Part shown: positions 50,881 to 58,945 of the stretch, in pieces
Layout of the letters: every line of letters begins with the position of its first letter
Position numbering within the stretch: the stretch's first letter is position 1
Source: Paucihalobacter ruber
GTDB lineage: Bacteria > Bacteroidota > Bacteroidia > Flavobacteriales > Flavobacteriaceae
Direction: 5' to 3'
DNA: 64,000 bases
Assembly (NCBI RefSeq): GCF_006494535.1
Contig: NZ_VHIQ01000004.1
Location: forward strand, 289,273-353,272
Made by a program: the position numbers and the translations under genes
Notes under the pieces: generated by a model
Seen by the model: the letters and a program-made list of their open reading frames with translations, nothing else
Database searches by the model: none
What the model was told of the DNA's origin: nothing

Positions 50881-52434
50881 ATGAAAAAACTAACCATTCT
50901 ATTCTCGTTCCTATTTATTTTAAACGGTTTTGCTCAAGATAATTATCGAGGCGATGGACCACATTCTCAACTCATTATTCGTGGTGTTACTTTAATTAAT
51001 GGTGATGGTTCACCACCACAAGGCCCCATAGATATTGTTGTTGAAGGCAACAAAATTGTCAATATACAAGTTGTTGGATATGATGGTGTCCCTATTGACG
51101 ACTCTAAACGACCAAAACTAAAGTCCGGTGGTAAAGAACTAGATGCCAATGGCATGTATTTACTACCTGGTTTTGTTGATATGCATGGTCATATAGGTGG
51201 AAATGCTCAAGGCGCAGACCCTGAATATGTATTTAAACTTTGGATGGCTCATGGTGTCACAACCGTAAGACAGCCCAGTGGTATTAACGCATTGGAGCTA
51301 AAACGACAAAGTGCAGCCAACGAAATTATTGCACCGAGAATTTTTGAATATACCGGTTTTGGATCCGGAAGCAACCAACCTATTACCACGCCTGAAATGG
51401 CTCGAGAGTGGGTAAGGCAAAATGCTAAAAAAGGCGCTGATGGTGTCAAGTTTTTTGGTGCTGAACCCGATATTATGACCGCAGCCTTAGACGAAAACAA
51501 AAAGTTGGGTTTGAGATCCACAGCGCATCATGCACAATTAAGTGTAGCGCGCTGGAATGTATTACATTCTGCCAGAGCAGGAATGACCTCTATGGAACAT
51601 TGGTATGGCTTACCCGAAGCGTTGTTTAATGATAGAACTGTACAACACTACCGTTTGGATTATAATTACCAAAACGAACAGCACCGTTTTGAGGAAGCCG
51701 GGAAACTCTGGAAACAAGCTGCTGAGCCCTACTCAGAGCACTGGAATAAGGTAATGAATGAGTTATTGGCATTGGATTTCACCATAGATCCAACATTTAA
51801 TATTTATGAAGCGAGTAGAGATTTGCATCGTGCCAGAAGAGCCGAATGGCATGAAGATTATACCTTGCCGTCACTCTGGAAATTCTATGAACCCAGTAAA
51901 ATTAGCCATGGCAGTTATTGGCATTATTGGGGAACCGAGCAAGAAGTGGAATGGAAACACAATTATAAACTTTGGATGACTTTTGTTAACGAATATAAAA
52001 ATAGAGGAGGCCGCGTTACGGTTGGCACCGATTCCGGTTTTATATACCAACTGTATGGATTTGCTTATCCGCGAGAACTTGAATTGTTAAGAGAAGCCGG
52101 ATTTCATCCTTTAGAGATTATAAGAGCGGCCACTTTAAACGGCGCCGAGGCGCTTGGTTGGGACGATAAAATTGGGTCTGTTCAAATTGGAAAACTTGCA
52201 GATTTTGTGATTGTTGAAGAAAACCCATTGATGAATTTAAAAGTACTTTATGGCACAGGTGCAATCAAACTAACTCAAGACAACGAAGTGGTTCGAGTGG
52301 GTGGTGTTAAATACACCATTAAAGACGGTATTATTTATGACGCCAAGCGTTTGCTAAGTGATGTGAAGGCCATGGTTGATAAGGCTAAGGCAGAAACCAA
52401 CTGGAAAATGAAACAGCCGGGAGTTAAGGATTAG
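50881..52434 (+). CDS. Exported amidohydrolase, downstream partner of the M14 peptidase
   Basis: 517 aa. The signal peptide (about 1-18, ending NGFAQ) precedes a composite-barrel amidohydrolase: LPGFVDMHGHIGG (HxH), GVTTVRQPSGINA, STAHHAQLSVARWN (His ligands), TSMEHWYGLP, VTVGTDSGFIYQLYGFA (Asp), and the closing IGKLADFVIVEENPL. A region around residues 250-375 is rich in Trp and charged residues (KIWKQAAEPYSEHWNKV type) and may be an insert over the active site. Co-transcription with the M14 carboxypeptidase suggests both act on the same peptide pool, for example carboxypeptidase products. Confidence 0.9.
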   Translation: MKKLTILFSFLFILNGFAQDNYRGDGPHSQLIIRGVTLINGDGSPPQGPIDIVVEGNKIVNIQVVGYDGVPIDDSKRPKLKSGGKELDANGMYLLPGFVDMHGHIGGNAQGADPEYVFKLWMAHGVTTVRQPSGINALELKRQSAANEIIAPRIFEYTGFGSGSNQPITTPEMAREWVRQNAKKGADGVKFFGAEPDIMTAALDENKKLGLRSTAHHAQLSVARWNVLHSARAGMTSMEHWYGLPEALFNDRTVQHYRLDYNYQNEQHRFEEAGKLWKQAAEPYSEHWNKVMNELLALDFTIDPTFNIYEASRDLHRARRAEWHEDYTLPSLWKFYEPSKISHGSYWHYWGTEQEVEWKHNYKLWMTFVNEYKNRGGRVTVGTDSGFIYQLYGFAYPRELELLREAGFHPLEIIRAATLNGAEALGWDDKIGSVQIGKLADFVIVEENPLMNLKVLYGTGAIKLTQDNEVVRVGGVKYTIKDGIIYDAKRLLSDVKAMVDKAKAETNWKMKQPGVKD

Positions 52435-52524
52435 CGTGTAAGGTGATTAATTTTTTTTCAGGAGTATTAGCGAACCCTTCAAAAGCTGTGATGGATTAAT
52501 TTTTTTAAATATAAATAAGACAAT

Positions 52525-53010
52525 ATGTCTAAATTACTCGAAACAATAACTTCAAAAGACATTTCCTATATTCTAAATAATCCCTGGAAATTTACACATT
52601 ACGAGTGGAAGTTACACAATGAACATAATAAGAAGAGTTCGTTAGACCATTTAATTGAACAAGTTGAATTAACTCGCAATGGAGGCTATTCTAAAATATG
52701 GAAGATCGAAAATAATTTGCCTTTAGCTATTCTGGGAGCTATCATAGTTAGTGATAAAAAACTAGAGGGCTTTTTTGTTGCAAGTAAGCATATGGAAGAG
52801 GAAAACTATGCTTTAAAAGTAAGTTTTGAAATGCGTAAAATCTTCGAGGAGCAATCTAATAATTATAAAGGTTGCACGCTAGGGTTATATTCTGAATCAA
52901 AGCATATTGATAATCAGCTTTCTTGGTTGCGCTTTATTGGATTTAAATATATGCCAGATGGTAATAGAGGAAATACTCGATATTTTGAGTACGTTTCAAG
53001 AGTTTCATAG
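52525..53010 (+). CDS. Protein of unknown function, possible GNAT-like fold
   Basis: 161 aa, no signal peptide. It contains WKIENNLPLAILGAIIV, KLEGFFVASKHMEEE and the end SWLRFIGFKYMPDGNRGN, an arrangement like GNAT acyltransferases or the phage-type DUF2833 group, but without a clear acetyl-CoA loop. Gene spacing (90 bp upstream, 156 bp downstream) suggests its own transcription unit. Low certainty on fold. Confidence 0.55.
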   Translation: MSKLLETITSKDISYILNNPWKFTHYEWKLHNEHNKKSSLDHLIEQVELTRNGGYSKIWKIENNLPLAILGAIIVSDKKLEGFFVASKHMEEENYALKVSFEMRKIFEEQSNNYKGCTLGLYSESKHIDNQLSWLRFIGFKYMPDGNRGNTRYFEYVSRVS

Positions 53011-53043
53011 TTTGAGCATTTAGTTTTAGAAATTATTTATTTT

Positions 53044-53073
53044 TTGTAATGTTAAAAAATAAAACTATCTTAG
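53044..53073 (+). promoter_or_regulatory. Promoter of the gene pair at 53167
   Basis: TTG (53044-53046), 19-bp spacer, TATCTTAG (53066-53073; one mismatch to TANNTTTG). It leaves a leader of about 90 nt before ATG 53167. Confidence 0.5.
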
Positions 53074-53166
53074 TTAATAACAAGTCGATGATTAGCGCAT
53101 ACAAAAAACATTAACTATTCTAAATTTATAATTTTAACTATTAATAACTTAAAAACCCGACTAATC

Positions 53167-53610
53167 ATGGGAGGAAAACCAGCCAACACAATCATTACGC
53201 TAACTGTAACAACCGAGGGACTAACCACAGATCCAGACAACATCAATAATCATGTTGTTTTTTCTGACAATCAAAGTGACCCGTTAGAAAATCCGGGTCA
53301 TCCAGAGACCTATGTGTCTACTGTAAATAAAGGAGCAACCTGCGAGTGGCAAGGCGTTGCTGCGAATGGCAGAGACATCATAAATATTTTGAGTGTTGTT
53401 AAAAAAAATCCAGATGGTATCGACATCTTGAATACACCAATCCCACCTGGTATACAGGACCCTAAAGGTGGAGGTAAAAAACTTACAGCTACAGTTAGAG
53501 GTAATGCCATAAATGGAGATGAGCCTTATACAGTTAATTTTTCTATCAACGATAGTCCTATCATATATCCTGTTGATCCTAAAATAAGGATGCAAGAACA
53601 AACAAGTTAA
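53167..53610 (+). CDS. Small cytoplasmic protein of unknown function before the cyclase
   Basis: 147 aa without signal peptide. Sequence suggests an all-beta protein: TIITLTVTTEGLTTDP, NHVVFSDNQSDP, CEWQGVAANGRDIINILSVV, KLTATVRGNAINGDEPYTVN and IYPVDPKIRMQ. No known family recognised. It ends 5 bp before the adenylate cyclase start. An intrinsic terminator follows 21 bp after its stop, inside the cyclase gene, so most transcripts may encode only this protein. A cytosolic partner or effector of the cyclase pathway is a guess. Confidence 0.65.
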   Translation: MGGKPANTIITLTVTTEGLTTDPDNINNHVVFSDNQSDPLENPGHPETYVSTVNKGATCEWQGVAANGRDIINILSVVKKNPDGIDILNTPIPPGIQDPKGGGKKLTATVRGNAINGDEPYTVNFSINDSPIIYPVDPKIRMQEQTS

Positions 53611-53615
53611 GCACT

Positions 53616-55412
53616 ATGTTAATTAAAATTAAGACCTATATCCTATGTATAGGTCTCTTTTTTTTCAGTATTCAGAATTCTAACTGCCAAAATCAAAAGG
53701 TTGCGGATAGTATTAAAGAATTGCTAAGATCTGGTGACTCTGAAAAGTCTGAATACCTACAATTAGATCTAATCAGTTTTTTTGAAACTAATCCTGACTC
53801 TGCTTTATTTTATGCAGAAGTTCTAATTGAGAAAGCTATTGCTGTAAAACCAAAAGACTCTGCTTTAAAAGCGTTTAGACTGGGTTACTTGGCAAAAGGA
53901 AATGCTTTGCTTAAAAAAGGGGATAATTCAAAAGCAATAGAAGCTTTTCTGAAAGGGCTTGAATATGCCGAAAAGACTAAGAATGAAAGATCAATGGCAT
54001 TAATTCAGATTTCTATTGCGGACACCTATGCAGCTATGGAAAACCATGAATTTGCAGAGCAATATTATACTAATGGTATAGAAATGTTGAGGAGAATACC
54101 AGATTCAACAAATTTAGCCGGTGCACTTTTAAATGCTGGTGATTGGTCAATAACGATTCAAAGATATAAAGAAGCTCTGGAGTTTTTTGAAGAGTCTAGC
54201 AGTATTTATAACAATAAAAATAAACCAATTGGAATTGCCTATAACTTAGGTAATATCGGTATCGTATATGCAGAACAAGGCAAGGATGAGCTCGCAGAGG
54301 AGAATATAAATAAGGCTATTAATATTTTAGAAAAACTAAAAGATTATTATCCAATATCCGTATACTTAACTTATTTAGCAGATATATATGCTGATAAAGG
54401 TAATTTTGACGTTGCCTTTAAGTATGGTTATCGCAGTCTCGACCTAGCAAAAGCCTATGGTTTAAAAGAACAAATAAGCGAAGCTAATCTTAAGCTTTCT
54501 GAACTTTATGAAAATGCTGATAATGCAAATTTGGCTTTAGATTATTTTAAAAATCATATTGTTTACCGAGACAGTGTGCGCAATATTGCCGAAGTCCAGA
54601 AGATTTCTAATGCTATAAACAGCAAAACACAAGCAGAATTAGAACTAGAAACTCAAAAGGGAAGAACCAATCGCATCATCATGTATTCAATAGCCGGTGT
54701 TTTATTTTTTATAGGTTTATTAGCTTTCGGCTTATTTAGACGGAATAAATTTATTAAAGCGACCAATAAAATTATTGCCACAGAGAAAGACCGTTCAGAT
54801 AAATTATTACTTAATATTTTACCAGAAGAAACCGCACAAGAACTTAAAGATAATGGCAAAGTAGAGGCGAAGAAGTATCCTTCGGCAACAGTTTTGTTTT
54901 CAGATTTTAAAGGATTTACAAGTTATGCAGAGAATCTTTCTCCTGAGCAATTAGTGCAAACGATAGATCATTATTTTTCTAAGTTCGATTTAATTATGGA
55001 GAAATATGGATTAGAAAAGATTAAAACCATTGGAGATGCCTATATGGCTGTTGGTGGTTTGAGTTATGATAACGTTGATCAAGCAAAAGAAATGGTGTTA
55101 GCTGCAAAGGAAATGAATGATTTTGTAAATCAGGCAAAAATAGATGATAACACAACGGCGACGTTTGATATTAGAATTGGGATTAACACAGGTCCTGTGG
55201 TAGCAGGTGTTGTTGGTACCAAAAAGTTTGCCTACGATATTTGGGGAGATACTGTAAATATAGCGTCGCGTATGGAAAGTAATTCAGAACCGGGACGCAT
55301 TAATATTTCTGAAAACACCTACGAGATCATAAAAAACGATTTTAATTGCGATTATAGAGGTGAACTCGATGTGAAGAATAGAGGAAAATTAAAAATGTAT
55401 TTTGTTAATTAA
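53616..55412 (+). CDS. TPR-containing class III adenylate cyclase
   Basis: 598 aa. The signal peptide (about 1-24: TYILCIGLFFFSIQNSNC) is followed by about six TPR repeats (about 35-320; KGNALLKKGDNSKAIEAFLK), then a membrane helix (about 350-370: IIMYSIAGVLFFIGLLAFGL). A cytoplasmic class III cyclase domain completes it (about 415-598). Metal Asp residues are in LFSDFKGFT and TIGDAYMAVGG. Adenine-selecting Lys and Asp appear in EKIKTIGD and YDIWGDTVNIASRME, favouring ATP over GTP. The periplasmic TPR part would sense a protein or peptide and control cAMP synthesis. A terminator hairpin lies inside codons 6-17 (53632-53665), an unusual feature treated separately. Confidence 0.92.
   Translation: MLIKIKTYILCIGLFFFSIQNSNCQNQKVADSIKELLRSGDSEKSEYLQLDLISFFETNPDSALFYAEVLIEKAIAVKPKDSALKAFRLGYLAKGNALLKKGDNSKAIEAFLKGLEYAEKTKNERSMALIQISIADTYAAMENHEFAEQYYTNGIEMLRRIPDSTNLAGALLNAGDWSITIQRYKEALEFFEESSSIYNNKNKPIGIAYNLGNIGIVYAEQGKDELAEENINKAINILEKLKDYYPISVYLTYLADIYADKGNFDVAFKYGYRSLDLAKAYGLKEQISEANLKLSELYENADNANLALDYFKNHIVYRDSVRNIAEVQKISNAINSKTQAELELETQKGRTNRIIMYSIAGVLFFIGLLAFGLFRRNKFIKATNKIIATEKDRSDKLLLNILPEETAQELKDNGKVEAKKYPSATVLFSDFKGFTSYAENLSPEQLVQTIDHYFSKFDLIMEKYGLEKIKTIGDAYMAVGGLSYDNVDQAKEMVLAAKEMNDFVNQAKIDDNTTATFDIRIGINTGPVVAGVVGTKKFAYDIWGDTVNIASRMESNSEPGRINISENTYEIIKNDFNCDYRGELDVKNRGKLKMYFVN
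53632..53665 (+). terminator. Terminator hairpin inside the cyclase signal-peptide codons
   Basis: Perfect 9-bp stem AGACCTATA/TATAGGTCT (53632-53640, 53648-53656), 7-nt loop, then C and eight T. It follows the stop at 53610 by 21 bp and lies within the start of the cyclase gene, so it can act as attenuator. Confidence 0.8.
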
Positions 55413-55623
55413 TCTATATTCTACCTATATTTCTTAAATTAATGTATATAAACAACTTGCAAGATCCAAAAGAACAAACACCATAATTTCCGTTGATTGT
55501 AAATATCACTATAATTTATATTATGTAAAATAGAAATAATCTTAATTCCTGATGCTTCTCCTATTCATATATATCAATTAATTTAATTATTATTGCGTCG
55601 TTCAATTTAAAAGAAAACTTCTA

Positions 55624-56187
55624 ATGAAAAAATTTCAATTATTTATTGCGTTAATGTTATTTATGGCCTTAAATGCACAAGCTCAAAATGAATCAAATGG
55701 GAACACTTCCACAAAATTTGGTTTAAAAGGTGGTTTTGCCTCTCTTGCTTTAAAAGTTGATGTTGAAGGCACCAACGTTAATGAAGATGTTTCAGGCTTC
55801 TATTTAGGTGGTTTTGCGGAATTTTATCTTTCCGATAATTTTAATTTATTACCAGAACTAACCTATGCGCGATTTACTGAGGATGGTGAAAGCTCAGACG
55901 TTTTGCTAATACCGGTTTTATTGAAATATAAACCAAATGAAAGATTTGGTTTATTAGCAGGGCCACAATTTGACTATTTGTTGAATGAAGAGGATTCTGA
56001 AGGTTTAAAGCGATTGGGTTTTGGTCTGGCCGTTGGTGCTTCTTACGACATTACTGATAATGTTATTATTGATGCTCGCTATTCTTTTGGTTTGTCTGAT
56101 CGTATTGATGATTTAGGCGATTTCGATGGATTTGATGTCAAAGCCAAATTAAATTACTTTCAAATTGGTCTAGGTTATAGATTTTAA
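55624..56187 (+). CDS. Outer-membrane beta-barrel protein (PorT/OMP_b-brl type)
   Basis: 187 aa. The signal peptide (about 1-21, ending LNAQAQ) is followed by eight or so amphipathic strands (KFGLKGGFASLALKV, FYLGGFAEFYLSD, NLLPELTYARF, FGLLAGPQFDYLL, VIIDARYSFGLSD) and the C-terminal aromatic IGLGYRF, typical of small outer-membrane barrels. Monocistronic, followed by a bidirectional terminator. Function unknown. Confidence 0.88.
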   Translation: MKKFQLFIALMLFMALNAQAQNESNGNTSTKFGLKGGFASLALKVDVEGTNVNEDVSGFYLGGFAEFYLSDNFNLLPELTYARFTEDGESSDVLLIPVLLKYKPNERFGLLAGPQFDYLLNEEDSEGLKRLGFGLAVGASYDITDNVIIDARYSFGLSDRIDDLGDFDGFDVKAKLNYFQIGLGYRF

Positions 56188-56211
56188 TTCTGTTTGAAAT
56201 TAAACATAAAT

Positions 56212-56242
56212 AAAAAAGGCTGTTCTTTAAACAGCCTTTTTT
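56212..56242. terminator. Bidirectional terminator between convergent genes
   Basis: AAAAAAGGCTGTT and AACAGCCTTTTTT arms around a short loop, giving a T-run on both strands. It serves the barrel gene (plus) and the small helical gene at 56259 (minus). Confidence 0.9.
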
Positions 56243-56258
56243 ATTACATCAATTTTAC

Positions 56259-56642
56259 TTAAGAATTCTCTAAAAGAAAATCCATAATCTCCTCTTTTAA
56301 ATCGTAATGTAAACGGATGTAATTGCGCATATCTTCACGCAATACTTGTTGATCATCAAAAATGGTATTATTTAAATCTCTAGTAATGATTAAATTATTA
56401 ATACTGGCTAACAAATTTTTACAGCGATGTTTGAGCTTGGCAATGGCATCTTTCTCTATCAATATCCGATTCTGAAACACATCTAATTTCTTTAATTCTA
56501 TTACATCTAATTCTTGTCTGGCAATCAATTCGTCTAATTTTTCTTTAAAATTATTCATTTCGTCCAAATGAAATCTCAATTCGCGTTTCCATGTGTCTAT
56601 ATTAAACTTTAAATCGTTTAGATACGGTGTTGTGGTTTCCAT
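56259..56642 (-). CDS. Small helical protein paired with the EF-G paralogue
   Basis: 127 aa, no signal, almost wholly alpha-helical and charged with coiled-coil character (TWKRELRFHLDEMNNFKEKL, then KLKHRCKNLLASINNLI, and LREDMRNYIRLHYDLKEEIM). It starts 18 bp after the stop of the EF-G-like gene, so the two are co-transcribed. Its N-terminal TW-x3-L-x-F-x2-DE pattern and helical layout resemble the Hsp20-linked protein at 27622, suggesting distant paralogues. No family known to me; a role at the ribosome or in stress is a guess. Confidence 0.7.
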   Translation of the reverse strand: METTTPYLNDLKFNIDTWKRELRFHLDEMNNFKEKLDELIARQELDVIELKKLDVFQNRILIEKDAIAKLKHRCKNLLASINNLIITRDLNNTIFDDQQVLREDMRNYIRLHYDLKEEIMDFLLENS

Positions 56643-56660
56643 AAGTTTGCGTTTTTATTG

Positions 56661-58787
56661 TTATACTTCTAATGTTTCGGTTGTAAATTGGCTAATTAAT
56701 TGTTGTTGAATATGGGTTGGTACCGATTCATAGCCTTTAAATGATGTGGCAAATGTGCCGCGACCTTGTGTGATACTTCTTAACTGCGATGAAAAATTAT
56801 CGAGCTCGGCTTTTGGTATTTGTCCTTTAATTAACTGGTAATTACCATCGTTATTAATGCCTTGAATAATGGCGCGTTTGGTCTGCAACTCGGTCATAAC
56901 ACTACCGGTCATGGTTTCGGGGATTTTAACCAAAATATCATTAATTGGCTCCATTAATTTAGGATTGGCATTCATAAAGGCATCTTTAAAAGCCTGTGCT
57001 CCTGCTATTTTAAACGAAATATCATTGCTGTCTACCGCATGCATTTTTCCGTCATACACCATAACTCGCACATCTCTAATATAAGACTTGGTTAGTGGTC
57101 CGTTTTCCATAACTTCTAAAATACCTTTCATAATAGATGGTAAATAACGCGTATCTATTACACCGCCAACTATACAGTTGTAAAATATCAACTTGCCGCC
57201 CCAAGGTAATTCTACTTCTTCTTTACCTCTAATGTTAAATCCTTCGGGTTCGTCCATACCTTCCGTCCAGGGTTCAATTTTAAGATGTACTTGTCCGAAC
57301 TGTCCCGAACCACCCGATTGTTTTTTATGTCGATAATTAGCCGTGGCACTGCGCTGAATGGTTTCGCGATACGAAATCTTAGGAGATTCGAATCGGGCTT
57401 TAACGTTATAAATATTTTCAAGTATCCACTCTATTGCTGCCAAGTGTAATTCGCCCTGACAGCCAATTATAGATTGATGCGTTTCATTATTATAACTTAA
57501 AGTAAGGGTTAAGTCTTGTAAATGAATACGTTTTAAAGCTTCGTTTAACTTTTCTTCTTCTGAACTATTGGCAGCAAACACTGCTTTTTCAACACGTGAT
57601 TGCGGAAATTTCATTGGCTTCACTGTTGCACTGTTTGGGTTTGCTCCTAAGGTATCGTTGGTTTCGGTAAATTTTAGTTTGGTAGTAGCACCAATATCAC
57701 CGGCTGTTAACTTTTGAACAGCGTGTTTTACCTTACCGTCCATTATAAATAATTGGTTAACAATTTCTTGCTCACCGGTTCGGGTGTTGTATAATTTATC
57801 GTTTACCTGAACTTCGCCCGACATGACTTTAAAAAACGACAGCATGCCCAGATTAGGTTGATAAATAGATTTAAAGATAAACAAGGCCGTTTCATTCTCA
57901 GGATTGGCTGTTATCAACTCCCCTTCTAATGTTTGTTCCGATTTTAAATCAAATGCAGAAGGTGCCACATGGTCTATAAAGCCCATTAAACGACCTGTAC
58001 CCATATCTTTTAATGCAGACACACAGAAAACCGGGAATAAATCGTGGTTAAGCATGCCTAGTTTGATTCCTTTGAGCAATTCAACTTCGCTTAAATTACC
58101 TTTATCAAAATAAAGTTCCATTAATTCTTCGTCGTTTTCGGCGGCTTTTTCAACTAATATGTTGTGTAGTTCGTTGGCCTTTATCAATTCTTTTTCTGGA
58201 ATTGGCATTTTCTCCGGTTTCCCGCCTTCAGGACCAAATTTGTAGCACTTCATTTTAAGCACATCTATGATGCATTGAGAACCGTCAATTACTAAAGGAT
58301 ATTGCACCATCACCGCATTATTACCAATCAGTTCATGCAAACTTTTATAAGCCATTTCAAAATTGGATTTTTCGTGGTCTATTTTGTTGATAACAAAAAC
58401 AGTAGGTTTATTGTAACGGTTGGCATAGTTCCATATGATTTCGGTACCAACATCTACGCCGTGTTTGGCATTTATCACCATGGCAATAGTATCGGCCACG
58501 CGAATTGATGAGATGATTTCTCCAATATAATCATCCATTCCCGGAGTATCTATCAAATTAATTTTGTAGTTGCGCCATTCGGTATGCAAAGGTGTAGCAA
58601 AAACAGAAGCACCGCGTTGGTGCTCTAAGTCGTGATAATCTGATATGGTATTTTGTTGTTCTGTACTGCCTCTGCGGCTTATTAATCCGGCCTCAAACAA
58701 CATGGTTTCTGCCAATGTTGTTTTGCCGGAGTGATGGGCGCCAACCAGCGCCACGTTCTTAATGTGTTTGTTGTCGAATACTTTCAT
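56661..58787 (-). CDS. EF-G-like GTPase paralogue (EF-G2 type) lacking catalytic His
   Basis: 708 aa with the full EF-G layout. The G domain has G16-T23 (GAHHSGKT), D80-T81-P82-G83 and N134-K135-I136-D137; domain II follows, then III-V, including YRETIQRSATANYRHKKQSG and MTELQTKRAIIQGI. In canonical EF-G the DTPG motif is followed by a catalytic His; here the residue is Met (M84). Switch I reads HQRGASV instead of the usual RGITI. The protein matches the EF-G2/FusA2-like group rather than translational fusA, and GTP hydrolysis is expected to be slow or absent. Operon with a small helical protein. It may act in translation under starvation, by analogy to Bacteroides EF-G2; untested here. Confidence 0.85.
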   Translation of the reverse strand: MKVFDNKHIKNVALVGAHHSGKTTLAETMLFEAGLISRRGSTEQQNTISDYHDLEHQRGASVFATPLHTEWRNYKINLIDTPGMDDYIGEIISSIRVADTIAMVINAKHGVDVGTEIIWNYANRYNKPTVFVINKIDHEKSNFEMAYKSLHELIGNNAVMVQYPLVIDGSQCIIDVLKMKCYKFGPEGGKPEKMPIPEKELIKANELHNILVEKAAENDEELMELYFDKGNLSEVELLKGIKLGMLNHDLFPVFCVSALKDMGTGRLMGFIDHVAPSAFDLKSEQTLEGELITANPENETALFIFKSIYQPNLGMLSFFKVMSGEVQVNDKLYNTRTGEQEIVNQLFIMDGKVKHAVQKLTAGDIGATTKLKFTETNDTLGANPNSATVKPMKFPQSRVEKAVFAANSSEEEKLNEALKRIHLQDLTLTLSYNNETHQSIIGCQGELHLAAIEWILENIYNVKARFESPKISYRETIQRSATANYRHKKQSGGSGQFGQVHLKIEPWTEGMDEPEGFNIRGKEEVELPWGGKLIFYNCIVGGVIDTRYLPSIMKGILEVMENGPLTKSYIRDVRVMVYDGKMHAVDSNDISFKIAGAQAFKDAFMNANPKLMEPINDILVKIPETMTGSVMTELQTKRAIIQGINNDGNYQLIKGQIPKAELDNFSSQLRSITQGRGTFATSFKGYESVPTHIQQQLISQFTTETLEV

Positions 58788-58890
58788 CAGTTATATAAAT
58801 TTGAAGAGTGAATATTTAATTTAAATAAAGTCTAAATTTAACAACCACTACCCGATTAAAATATGACGATGGTTAGGTTTTGGTCTAAAA

Positions 58891-58921
58891 AAAAGCAGCC
58901 TAAAAATATTTAGACTGCTTT
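58891..58921 (-). terminator. Terminator of the giant HYR protein gene
   Basis: AAAGCAG and CTGCTTT arms with a nearly continuous inner stem (CTAAA/TTTAG), and a T-run on the minus strand, 24 bp after the stop at 58946. Confidence 0.75.
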
Positions 58922-58945
58922 AAATTTGAAAAATTAATATTTAAA

